Origin: an uncultured Oscillospiraceae bacterium
GTDB taxonomy: Bacteria > Bacillota > Clostridia > Oscillospirales > Acutalibacteraceae
NCBI GenBank assembly: GCA_902492895.1
Contig: CABUNG010000002.1
Span: 1-64,000 of the forward strand
Length of the DNA stretch: 64,000 nt
Reading direction: 5' to 3'
In this document: piece by piece, positions 1 to 7,427 of the stretch
Layout: every line of letters starts with the position of its first letter
How positions within the stretch are numbered: the stretch's first letter is position 1
Translations under genes and position numbers: made by a program
The notes under the pieces: generated by a model
Told to the model about the DNA's origin: nothing
Databases searched by the model: none
What the model saw: the letters and a program-made list of their open reading frames with translations, nothing else

Positions 1-1374
1 ATCCGGCACAGCCGCCTCCGCTTCGCCTTCCAGCCGGGCGTACTCCTCCAGCGCGCCGGACGTGTCGGCCAGCGCCTTTTTCAGCTTGCGCGCCGCTTCG
101 CCGGTCTGGGAGGAGTGGGCCTCGTCCACAATGACGGCAAAATTCTGCTTCTGCCCCATGACCTCCTTGTAAATCACCGGGAATTTTTGCAGGGTGGTGA
201 TAATGATCGGCGCACCGCCCTCAATGGCCTCCCGGAGCTGCGCCGCGTTTTTGTCGATTTTCTGCACCACCCCGTCCACATGGTCGAACTGATAGATGGT
301 GTCCTGTAACTGGCTATCCAGCACCTTCCGGTCAGTGACGACGATGACCGAGCGGAAAATTTTCTCGTCCAGATCGTTGTGCAGCCCGGACAGGCGGTGA
401 GCCAGCCAGGCAATGGAGTTGGATTTGCCGGAACCGGCGCTGTGCTGGATCAGATAGTTTTTCCCCGCGCCGTTGGCCTTCACGTCGGCCAGCAGCTTTG
501 TCACCACGTCCAGCTGATGATATCGCGGGAAAATCATGGTTTCCCGCTTCACTTTGCGGCCGTTCTTATCCTCCCGCGTCTCCACCTGCAAGTGCATATA
601 CTTGTGCAGGATTTCCAGCAGGCTGTCCTTTGTCAGCACCCGCTCCCACAAATAGGCGGTCTGGTGGCCGTCGGGATTCAGCGGGTTGCCCTTGCCGCCG
701 ACATTCCCTGCGCCGTTGGAACCCTGGTTGAAGGGGAGGAACCAGGTGTCGGCTCCCTGCAGGCGGGTGGTCATAAAGACGTTGTACAGATCCACCGCGA
801 AATGCACCAGCACCCGGTTTTTGAACTCGAAAATGGTCTCTTTCCCCGCCCGGTCGAAGCGGTACTGCCGGATGGCGTTGTCGGCGTCCTGCCCGGTGAA
901 CTGGTTTTTCAGCTCCATGGACACCACTGGGATACCGTTGACAAAGAGCACCATGTCGATGCTGTTTTCGTTGTGCGGAGAATAATGGAGCTGCCGGGTG
1001 CAGTGGAGGACGTTGCGGGCATACTGCGCCTGCGCCGTCTGGTTGATGGAGGTTTCCGGCTTCCAGTACACCACCCGGAAGGTGATGCCCCGATCCTTGA
1101 ATCCGTGGCGCAGGACGGCCAGCAGCCCCAGGGAGCGCACCTCCTTGCAGAACCGCTCGATAAAGGCCTTTTCACAGCTTGTCCCGTAGATGGTTGCGTA
1201 TTTCTCCCAGGATTTGGGCTGGGTATCCCGCACGAAGGCGAGCAGGGTGCCCACGTCCAGCGCCAGCGCGCGGTCGAAAGCCTTGGGATCGCCCTTCTGA
1301 TACCCGCCGTATGTAAGCAGGGACTGCTCGATGTCCGACTCGAATCGCTTCTCGGTGAGGTCTAGGTCAGGCAT
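1..1374 (-). CDS. hsdR: Type I restriction enzyme, R (motor/nuclease) subunit, 5' part only
   Basis: This is the ATP-dependent DNA translocase and endonuclease subunit of a type I restriction-modification complex. The visible 458 residues start at an ATG at 1374 and run off the left edge. They hold the N-terminal nuclease region, with an ELK motif near residue 153 preceded by hydrophobic strands as in PD-(D/E)xK folds. A Walker A motif (GSGKS) lies near residue 315 and a DEAH box near residue 418, as in the SF2 helicase motor. Family members are usually around 1000 residues, so more than half is missing. The gene follows a small HEPN-like gene and hsdS in the same orientation, in the order hsdM-hsdS-HEPN-hsdR. 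It is GC-rich, unlike the two genes just upstream. Confidence 0.93.
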   Translation of the reverse strand, partial: MPDLDLTEKRFESDIEQSLLTYGGYQKGDPKAFDRALALDVGTLLAFVRDTQPKSWEKYATIYGTSCEKAFIERFCKEVRSLGLLAVLRHGFKDRGITFRVVYWKPETSINQTAQAQYARNVLHCTRQLHYSPHNENSIDMVLFVNGIPVVSMELKNQFTGQDADNAIRQYRFDRAGKETIFEFKNRVLVHFAVDLYNVFMTTRLQGADTWFLPFNQGSNGAGNVGGKGNPLNPDGHQTAYLWERVLTKDSLLEILHKYMHLQVETREDKNGRKVKRETMIFPRYHQLDVVTKLLADVKANGAGKNYLIQHSAGSGKSNSIAWLAHRLSGLHNDLDEKIFRSVIVVTDRKVLDSQLQDTIYQFDHVDGVVQKIDKNAAQLREAIEGGAPIIITTLQKFPVIYKEVMGQKQNFAVIVDEAHSSQTGEAARKLKKALADTSGALEEYARLEGEAEAAVPD

Positions 1375-1391
1375 GGGGATACCTCCTTGTA

Positions 1392-1916
1392 TTATGGGTA
1401 TATTTGTGTAAAAGGCTGGGGCATAGTATCATCGTACTTTATTATTCTGCAACTAAAGAAGTCGAATTTCTCTCTATTGTTGTTATAATATGTTTTAGCA
1501 TATGTGCATAATAAAAAACAAAGCCGCCGGACGTTGACCGAATATCTTGTTGTTGTGTTTCCATGTGAATCTGTAATAACTCCGCCCATCTCCGTAAGGC
1601 TATTCCATTCTTTTTTATCTTCGACAATAAGTGCAAATTCATTTATTTTATCTGTGTAGACGGTTCCTTGGTGGAGCATATAATTGCGAAGGCTATATAC
1701 TACGTTACTACTTAAATACGGCAACGCTTGCACTCCGTATTTTTCTGATTTTTCTATATACTCCTCATACCATTTTTTATAGCGCTCGCTGGTTTTTGAT
1801 TCTGGATATTCAGCTTTTCCACAAATATCCGGCAAAGTCAACGCAAGCGTTAGCGCAGAAAAAAAGCAATTATTATCTAATGCCTTATTTATATCATCTA
1901 TCAACATTAGAAGCAA
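1392..1916 (-). CDS. Small HEPN-like protein embedded in the type I restriction operon
   Basis: A 174-residue protein lies between hsdS and hsdR, starting 3 nt after the hsdS stop. A GGAGG sits 8 nt before the TTG at 1916; an ATG at 1907 is the alternative start. It looks mostly helical, with SALTLALTLPDICGK near residues 20-34 and an R-N-x3-H motif at R77-H82 (LRNYMLHQG). That motif matches the catalytic signature of HEPN-fold RNases and toxins. Standalone proteins with an LPDICGK segment followed by an LR-x4-HxG segment are a common uncharacterised bacterial family. Its AT-richness contrasts with hsdR. Known PrrC and RloC nucleases are HEPN anticodon nucleases linked to restriction defence, but they carry ATPase domains that this protein lacks. 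A role as an RNase or toxin guarding the restriction system is inference. Confidence 0.6.
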   Translation of the reverse strand: MLLMLIDDINKALDNNCFFSALTLALTLPDICGKAEYPESKTSERYKKWYEEYIEKSEKYGVQALPYLSSNVVYSLRNYMLHQGTVYTDKINEFALIVEDKKEWNSLTEMGGVITDSHGNTTTRYSVNVRRLCFLLCTYAKTYYNNNREKFDFFSCRIIKYDDTMPQPFTQIYP

Positions 1917-1919
1917 ACA

Positions 1920-3161
1920 TTACACCTCCCTTTTCCCTGTCACCACCTCGTAGATGAGGGATTTTTTGTATTCGGTAAGTTTGTCGATTATTATCTTTCT
2001 ACGAATTATAGCTTGATCAATCTTATCGCAAATTTCATCAAGCAGGACTACTATCTCACGTTGCTGTTCTGCGTCCGGCAACGGAACATATATTTCTTTA
2101 ATTGATTTATGCGATATTTTGGGCATAGTGCCACTTGAACCCCTAGCCTTTTCTTGAATCTGTTGACGCACATATGAGGATAACATAACATATCTCATGT
2201 ATTTAATTGAGATTTCATCTTTGAATGAAATTCTATAAATTAAATCCGAAAAAATAATACGAGGAGAACAATTTTCAACAATACAAACATCTCCAACCAG
2301 TTCTCTGGTATTGGAGCGTGTCATCAAAAAATCGTTATTATGCAATTCCAAAATATAGGGAATATCCGCATTTATATCTATTGACTTTTTTGCATTATTA
2401 TTAAACTCCCCATGTTTTACTGCGGATAGAGATAAAACGCTCCAACCAAGACGCTCATTCACTTGATCAGCTGCCGGCGGACTCCACCCCTGCTCAATAT
2501 TGATTATGCAACGTCTTAATGATATTGTTTTTTTGTTGTTTTTTTCTATATTTTCGGTGATGACCGCCTGCTTATAGGCTTTCAGCTTTTCGATGATCGC
2601 CCGCTGTGTTTCGATATACCGGTCAATCTTCCCGCACTTGTTGTCAAGATAATCGGCTATGCGATGCTGAGTATCAAAATCTGCAATTGGCAAATCCACG
2701 GTATTCAATTTTAACATTTGAATACGCATACGAATTTCCATTATTCCGTTACCATAACCTTTAAGTTTGCTCTGAAATTCTTTTGTTTGAAAAATATAGT
2801 TATAGTATCGAATATCATCTTCGGGATTGCGAAGATAAAGCATATAGTAAACAGGGCTAACACATCCGTAGTATTTCGACAAGGCGACCGAACCTATAAT
2901 CACATTCATGCTGTTTAAAACAATGTCATTTGGATATGCAATTTTATATCCGCTTACATCTTCCTTTGATTTATTTCCAACATCGCCTTTTTCATCATAA
3001 GGAATAACTCCACGATCATTTGTTAGTGATAATATATAATCTGTTTTTATGGGATTGTTACTTTCGTTTCTTTCGCAAAGAACGGCTTTAAGTCTTTTTA
3101 TCTCCCATTCCTCCGGTATCTCCCCGATCCACTCAATCCCGCTGTCCTTCATTTTCCGCAT
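1920..3161 (-). CDS. hsdS: Type I restriction-modification specificity subunit S
   Basis: HsdS reads the bipartite DNA target for the methylase and the restriction complex. The 413-residue protein has the classical layout: target-recognition domain 1, a central conserved helix region (DNKCGKIDRYIETQRAIIEK near residue 190), target-recognition domain 2, and a C-terminal conserved helix (LLDEICDKIDQAIIRRK) that pairs with the central one. I chose the ATG at 3161 (MRKMKDSG) because GGGAG lies about 8 nt upstream. A longer reading frame continues upstream, but it would translate the repeat element between hsdM and hsdS. Both recognition domains are AT-rich, while the central conserved stretch is close to the GC content of hsdM and hsdR. 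That pattern suggests swapping of recognition domains from foreign sources. Confidence 0.92.
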   Translation of the reverse strand: MRKMKDSGIEWIGEIPEEWEIKRLKAVLCERNESNNPIKTDYILSLTNDRGVIPYDEKGDVGNKSKEDVSGYKIAYPNDIVLNSMNVIIGSVALSKYYGCVSPVYYMLYLRNPEDDIRYYNYIFQTKEFQSKLKGYGNGIMEIRMRIQMLKLNTVDLPIADFDTQHRIADYLDNKCGKIDRYIETQRAIIEKLKAYKQAVITENIEKNNKKTISLRRCIINIEQGWSPPAADQVNERLGWSVLSLSAVKHGEFNNNAKKSIDINADIPYILELHNNDFLMTRSNTRELVGDVCIVENCSPRIIFSDLIYRISFKDEISIKYMRYVMLSSYVRQQIQEKARGSSGTMPKISHKSIKEIYVPLPDAEQQREIVVLLDEICDKIDQAIIRRKIIIDKLTEYKKSLIYEVVTGKREV

Positions 3162-3202
3162 GGTTCTCACTCCCGTTACTCCCCCAGCCACCTGCGGCGG
3201 CA

Positions 3203-3275
3203 GCCCCCTCAAAGAGGGGGCCAATAAGCCTCCCTCTTTGAGGGAGGTGGCACGGCGTAGCTGTGACGGAGGGAG
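3203..3275. repeat. Two-hairpin intergenic repeat between hsdM and hsdS
   Basis: Two consecutive perfect 8-bp hairpins with 3-nt loops (GCCCCCTC/GAGGGGGC at 3203-3221 and CCTCCCTC/GAGGGAGG at 3229-3247) are followed by a GGCACGGCGTAGCTGTGACGG segment with its own short dyad, ending in GGAGGGAG. From memory, CTCCCTC/GAGGGAG hairpins next to a CACGGC..GTGACGGAGGGAG tail recur between genes in gut Clostridia as a REP- or MITE-like repeat. Here it exactly fills the space between the hsdM stop and the hsdS leader, so it is part of the transcript. No second copy was seen in this window. Confidence 0.6.
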
Positions 3276-4994
3276 TTATTCAAATATCTCCTTCAAACTC
3301 CCGTCCAGTTCCTTTTCCAGCTCCAGAATCTCCGCCATGATTTCCGACGACGGGCGGGGGGCTTCATACCGGTAAAAATACCGGGTGAAGGGAATTTCAT
3401 ACCCCACCTTGGTCTTGCTCTCGTCGATCCAGGCGTCGGGCGCGAAGGGCAGCACCTCCCGGGCGAAATACGCCGGAATGTCCTCTTTCAGCGGCACATT
3501 CTCGGTGTCCCGCAGGGCGGGATCGGCCTGCGGCTTCCCCTTTTTCAGCACCGGCTCGCCCTTTTCGTCTCGCAGCGGACGTTCCACCGTGATTTTGGAA
3601 TAGCCGAAATCCTGGTTATCAAAAATCTTGCTGATCTCGTTTTCCGCAAAGTCCCCGTAAATCCGGGTGATCTCCGCGATCTGTTCAGGCGATATGTCGT
3701 TGCGCTTGTTTCCCAGCGCCTTGCGCCGCTTTTCAAACAGGCCGCTGGCGTTGATGAGCTGCACCTTGCCCTCCCGGCGGGTGCCTTTCTTTTTGTTGGA
3801 CAGCACCCAGATATAGGTGGCGATGCCGGTGTTATAGAAAATATCGTTGGGCAGCGCAATGATGGCCTCCAGCAGATCGTTTTCCAGGATATACCGCCGG
3901 ATTTCGGAGGGGCCGCTGCCCGCGTCGCCGGTAAACAGCGGGGAACCGTTGTGGATAATCGCCACCCGGCTGCCGGTAGGCTTCATCTTGGCGATGGCGG
4001 TTTCGAGGAACAGCATCTGCCCGTCCCCGACGGCGGGCAGGCCCGCGCCGAACCGTCCGGCAAAACCCAGTTTTGCTTCCTTTTCAATGGCCGCTTTCTC
4101 ATTCTTCCATTCCCGGCCGAAGGGCGGATTCGAGAGGATATAGTCAAAGGTCTGCCCGGCAAACTGGTCGTCGGACAGGGTGTTGCCGCTGCGGATCTGG
4201 GAGGCGTCGTTGCCCTTGATGAGCATATCCGCCTTGCAGATGGCAAAGGTCTGGTCGTTGATCTCCTGCCCAAAGGCCAGCAGTTCGGCGCTGCTGTTGA
4301 GGGAATGGATATAATTCTCCGCCACCGACAGCATACCGCCGGTGCCGCAGGCCGGGTCATAGATGGTTTTGGCGACATTATCCCCTGCCAAAAAGGCGCT
4401 GTCGTCGTTGAACAGGATGTTGACCATCAGCTCGATGACCTCGCGGGGGGTATAGTGCTGCCCCGCGTCCTCGTTGTGCGCCTCAGAAAAGCGGCGGATG
4501 ATCTCCTCGAAGATGTAGCCCATCTCCAGGTTGGAGATATGCGCCGGGTGCAGGTCGGCCTTGGGGGTGGTGAACTCCTTGAGGACGATGAACAGGATGT
4601 GTTTCTGCGCCATGGTGGTGATATGGCCGTCGAACTTGAATTTTTCGATGATCTCGGCCACGTTGGGGGAAAAGCCGTTGAGATAGTCCCGGAAGTTGGA
4701 TTCGATGTTGTCCGGATCGTCCAGCAGCCGCTCAAAGGTGAAGCGGCTGGTATTATAGAAGGAATAACCGGAGGCGTTGCGCAGCAGGATGTCCCGCATG
4801 GGCAGTTCCTTCACCTGTTCGTATTTCTCCAGCACCACCTTCTTGGTGTCGGCCAGGATGCAGTCAAAGCGCCGGATCACGGTCAGCGGCAGAATTACCT
4901 CGCCGTATTCGTGGGGTTTATATACCCCGGTCAGCTTATCCGCAATCGCCCAGATCAGGTTGGCCTTTTCACTTATATGTGCGCTCAAACTCAT
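3276..4994 (-). CDS. hsdM: Type I restriction-modification DNA methyltransferase subunit M
   Basis: HsdM is the N6-adenine methyltransferase that, with HsdS, protects host DNA and forms the core of the restriction complex. The 572-residue protein has the helical HsdM N-terminal domain (about 1-140), then the SAM-binding motif YDPACGTGGM at 212-221 and the catalytic motif NPPFGREW at 289-296. All the hallmark residues are intact, and the length is normal for the longer HsdM subfamily. It is the first gene of the hsd operon, with a consensus-like promoter about 95 bases upstream. A repeat element separates it from hsdS. Codon use and GC content resemble hsdR and differ from hsdS. Confidence 0.95.
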   Translation of the reverse strand: MSLSAHISEKANLIWAIADKLTGVYKPHEYGEVILPLTVIRRFDCILADTKKVVLEKYEQVKELPMRDILLRNASGYSFYNTSRFTFERLLDDPDNIESNFRDYLNGFSPNVAEIIEKFKFDGHITTMAQKHILFIVLKEFTTPKADLHPAHISNLEMGYIFEEIIRRFSEAHNEDAGQHYTPREVIELMVNILFNDDSAFLAGDNVAKTIYDPACGTGGMLSVAENYIHSLNSSAELLAFGQEINDQTFAICKADMLIKGNDASQIRSGNTLSDDQFAGQTFDYILSNPPFGREWKNEKAAIEKEAKLGFAGRFGAGLPAVGDGQMLFLETAIAKMKPTGSRVAIIHNGSPLFTGDAGSGPSEIRRYILENDLLEAIIALPNDIFYNTGIATYIWVLSNKKKGTRREGKVQLINASGLFEKRRKALGNKRNDISPEQIAEITRIYGDFAENEISKIFDNQDFGYSKITVERPLRDEKGEPVLKKGKPQADPALRDTENVPLKEDIPAYFAREVLPFAPDAWIDESKTKVGYEIPFTRYFYRYEAPRPSSEIMAEILELEKELDGSLKEIFE

Positions 4995-5087
4995 GGAAAT
5001 CCCTCGTTCTCTTATTTCTTTTCATTTTATCCGTTCATGTGTCCCAAAAACCGGACTCAGATTTGCTATGAAGGCAACAACGAGAAA

Positions 5088-5116
5088 ATTATACCAGAGT
5101 TTTGTGGTTCCGACAA
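5088..5116 (-). promoter_or_regulatory. Promoter of the hsdM-hsdS-HEPN-hsdR operon
   Basis: On the minus strand, TTGTCG (5116-5111) and TATAAT (5093-5088) are separated by 17 bases, with a TGG extension before the -10. Transcription would start about 85 bases before the hsdM ATG. Confidence 0.7.
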
Positions 5117-5582
5117 GAAATCGCCACAATTTTGTTTATGAAACAAAAATCGGCGGTGAAGGTTTTCATCATACTTCACCGCCGAGAACAGGCAAATGTG
5201 ATTGTTGTCCCCAAATCTTTGCCGAAAAGCGAATATCCTAAAATTGAAGAATATATCCAGTTTCTTCTCAGCCATCAGGAAAGCACGTAAATTATACAAT
5301 AAGGCGTACCGCAAAAATACAATATACAGAAAAAATTTCAATTTTTCTCTTGACAAGCACAATATATAGTGGAACAATCCAACTGTAATGTTTTTTGTGC
5401 ACGGTCGCATATGGCGGCTTTGCTTACGTTGTTCGACAGATGGGTAATGCCAATCCACTGTCGTGTTTTGAGTAACCGGTGGGCATTCATCGGCCTCAGC
5501 GCCATGTGCGCAGTTGAGAGAATGAAAACGCCGCAGGGATAGTATGCCCTGCTGGAAATGATAAAATGAATACAGGCTTTAA
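5117..5582. other. AT-rich gap between the hsd promoter and a terminator; gene remnants only
   Basis: No convincing gene is present. A short rightward frame at 5138-5290 could encode about 50 residues (MKQKSAVKVF..., ending EYIQFLLSHQEST). It has no ribosome binding site and could be the decayed C-terminus of a membrane-associated protein, possibly YcxB-like, but this is a guess. TTGACA at 5350-5355 is followed 17 bases later by AACAAT, a weak candidate promoter. Confidence 0.35.
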
Positions 5583-5624
5583 GGCCGCAAAACCGTGAAA
5601 GAGATTGGTTTTGCGGCCTTTTTC
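5583..5624 (+). terminator. Rho-independent terminator
   Basis: A perfect 12-bp stem (GGCCGCAAAACC at 5583-5594 with GGTTTTGCGGCC at 5607-5618) is followed by TTTTTCT. It reads rightward. No intact gene lies upstream on this strand, which fits a remnant of deleted genes or an insulator between the restriction and integration modules. Confidence 0.8.
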
Positions 5625-5639
5625 TGTCTGCAAATAAGC

Positions 5640-6290
5640 AAATGAACGCTTCCTCTATACTGGGACAGCCACCCCGGTATGGAAGCCAAACAAAGAAAGG
5701 AAGAAAACGGATGCTATCTCGAGAGTTCATCGCCCCTCCGGCCATCAGCAAAGGCACCGGAGAAAGCAGACGAATAGCCGACATAGTTCGGCAGCCTTTG
5801 CAGGAACCGCGTGGCGGCGGTTTCCGAACCGGCAGGCGGGCGTTGGCCCCTGCAGACGATGCCGGTACGTACACATACAGACCTTGTCTTCGTCTGGACG
5901 GGTCGTCGAGCGCCCGCAGCCTATCCGGTTGCAGCCGGTTCCTACCGGCCAAGACGCTCCCCGTTGAGACAATAAGATCCCGGAATACTTCCTTTACGGG
6001 GGATGGAAAATGCTGCGGCAAGTACGCCTTGCCGCATGGCATATTTCTGGCGGGGGACTCCCCCCGCGTCTCAGGTTTATTAAAGCCCATACGGGAATTT
6101 ACTAAACATTCAGAATCGAATATCCGGTCATAAACCTCTCAGAGACAGAAGCAAAAAAGTCCGACGAACGCAGTAACAGTGCGGGATTCAGCTCTCTATC
6201 CCCGGGAAATTGGCCGGAAACGGTCGAGGTTGTCAACGGGGATAGTCTGTCCTGATTTCGTTGCGTGGTGCTCCCGATTAAGAAAAGGAG
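5640..6290 (+). ncRNA. Hairpin-rich non-coding leader upstream of the recombinase operon; candidate structured RNA
   Basis: About 650 bases separate a terminator from the first recombinase ATG. Stable paired segments are packed along it: CTCCGG/CCGGAG (5736-5741 with 5757-5762); ACCGGCA/TGCCGGT (5828-5834 with 5860-5866), which encloses a GGGC-GTTG-GCCC hairpin; TGCGGCAAG/CTTGCCGCA (6014-6022 with 6028-6036); and CTATCCCC/GGGGATAG (6196-6203 with 6238-6245), which encloses GGCCG-GAAA-CGGTC with a GNRA tetraloop (6212-6225). A 163-codon frame (5642-6133) runs through part of it, and an in-frame ATG at 5711 has a GAAAGGAAG upstream, but its composition (many Arg, Ser and Gly) looks non-protein. 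No known RNA family is recognised. Function unknown; it might control recombinase expression. Confidence 0.35.
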
Positions 6291-6295
6291 TACCT

Positions 6296-7216
6296 ATGAA
6301 AAACAATACGTATTTTACCCTGTTTGAGCAGGCTGAGAAGCTTCGCCGCCACAATCGTCAGTGCAGCTACAAGACGAGAGAGCGCTATTATCAGGCGTTC
6401 CTGCGGTTTCTGAGATTTGTAGCGGCGGTCTTCCATTTGGAAAAACTTGCAAACCTGTCTGGCAAACACCTGATCGCTTATGTCCAGGATATGAAAGAGA
6501 GGGGTTTGTCGCCTTCCACTATCAAAACCGAGCTTTCCGCAATCCGCCTGTGGCACGACCAAATCCCCAACGCCCGGTACAAGCTGCCTGCCAATGCCGA
6601 ATTGGATTTGGACCGACGAGCATATGGCAAAGAAGATCGGACGTGGAGTTATCGGGAATTCAATCTGATGGTCAGCGAATGCTGGAAGGCCGACCGAAAG
6701 GACTTCGAGGCCTGTATCGTCATCGGGCGGTATGCCGGTCTGCGAATCCATGAGGTCATGCGTATCGACACCGCTATAGCCCGAGCTGCATTGCAGAATG
6801 GGTATATATCGATTAAGGGAAAAGGCGGTAAAGTCCGAGAAGTTCCCATCAACGACACGATCCGCATTGAATTGACCGATATGCTGAAAATCACGCCGCC
6901 GGGCCGTAAGCTGTTCGTCCCGCTTGAAAAGGATACCCGGAGCGTCATCCATGAGCTGGAGGCGTTCATTCGGACGCATCGGAAAGAAGTCAAGGACGAA
7001 AGCTCGGAGCGGCCCATGACCTTCCACGGCCTGCGTCACACCTGTGCAGCAGACTGGTATCTTCGGCTCATCCGTAAAGGGAAGACGCCGCATGAGGCCC
7101 GCTTACAGGTGTCCCGCTGGCTGGGGCATGAACGGGCAGAGATCACGCAGATTTATCTGGCTGGCTCGGAAGGCAAGCCGGACAGCTACTGGAACGGCGG
7201 TGACGGCGATGCTTGA
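6296..7216 (+). CDS. Tyrosine recombinase (phage/ICE integrase family), intact
   Basis: This is a 306-residue site-specific recombinase. It has an N-terminal SAM-like core-binding domain (about 1-95), then the catalytic domain with R150 (YAGLRIHE), H244-x-x-R247 (HGLRHT), H278 (WLGHE) and the nucleophile Y287 (QIYLAG). All key residues are present. AAAAGGAG lies 5 nt before the ATG. It is the first gene of a three-gene module, and its 3' end overlaps the following HTH gene by 8 nt. A second recombinase follows, so the module encodes two recombinases. It may cut or rearrange at a different site from the tRNA-targeting integrase, perhaps together with the adjacent structured leader. That role is inference. 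Confidence 0.9.
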   Translation: MKNNTYFTLFEQAEKLRRHNRQCSYKTRERYYQAFLRFLRFVAAVFHLEKLANLSGKHLIAYVQDMKERGLSPSTIKTELSAIRLWHDQIPNARYKLPANAELDLDRRAYGKEDRTWSYREFNLMVSECWKADRKDFEACIVIGRYAGLRIHEVMRIDTAIARAALQNGYISIKGKGGKVREVPINDTIRIELTDMLKITPPGRKLFVPLEKDTRSVIHELEAFIRTHRKEVKDESSERPMTFHGLRHTCAADWYLRLIRKGKTPHEARLQVSRWLGHERAEITQIYLAGSEGKPDSYWNGGDGDA

Positions 7217-7427
7217 CAAGTACGGCGACGTCCTCACTGTCAAAGAGGTCTGCGTAATCCTGCGCATCAGCAAAAACATGGCTTATGAGCTAGTGCGTGA
7301 GGGAAAAATTCGCTGTGTAAAAGTAGGAAACCGCTATCGTATACCCAAAACAGAAATTGTACGATTTCTTGAAAGGTGTTATACTACCAATAGTGATGGG
7401 GCTTCCGCAGGAAGGAGGACAACATGA
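7209..7427 (+). CDS. Excisionase-like helix-turn-helix DNA-binding protein
   Basis: A 72-residue protein of the MerR-like excisionase HTH family: VLTVKEVCVILRISKNMAYELVREG forms the helix-turn-helix, followed by the wing IRCVKVGNRYRIPKTEIVRFL. Such proteins bend DNA at attachment sites and favour excision by a neighbouring integrase, or act as its regulator. Its start overlaps the end of the upstream recombinase by 8 nt, and its stop overlaps the ATG of the downstream integrase (7424), so the three are translationally coupled. The C-terminal tail past residue 58 is not part of the fold. Confidence 0.85.
   Translation: MLDKYGDVLTVKEVCVILRISKNMAYELVREGKIRCVKVGNRYRIPKTEIVRFLERCYTTNSDGASAGRRTT

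Noticed and set aside
5390..5490. A possible integrase C-terminal remnant (AYVVRQMGNANPLSCFE in one frame)
   Set aside because: The match is short, lacks the surrounding catalytic residues and ends at a stop after only a few residues; it could be chance.
5338..6090. A 250-codon open frame on the minus strand across the terminator and leader
   Set aside because: It runs through a perfect rho-independent terminator, has no ribosome binding site, and its composition resembles no protein. The region looks non-coding.
5640..6290. A group II intron or a reverse-transcriptase-associated RNA
   Set aside because: No domain V-like motif, no 5' GUGYG start at a sensible place, and no reverse transcriptase gene nearby.
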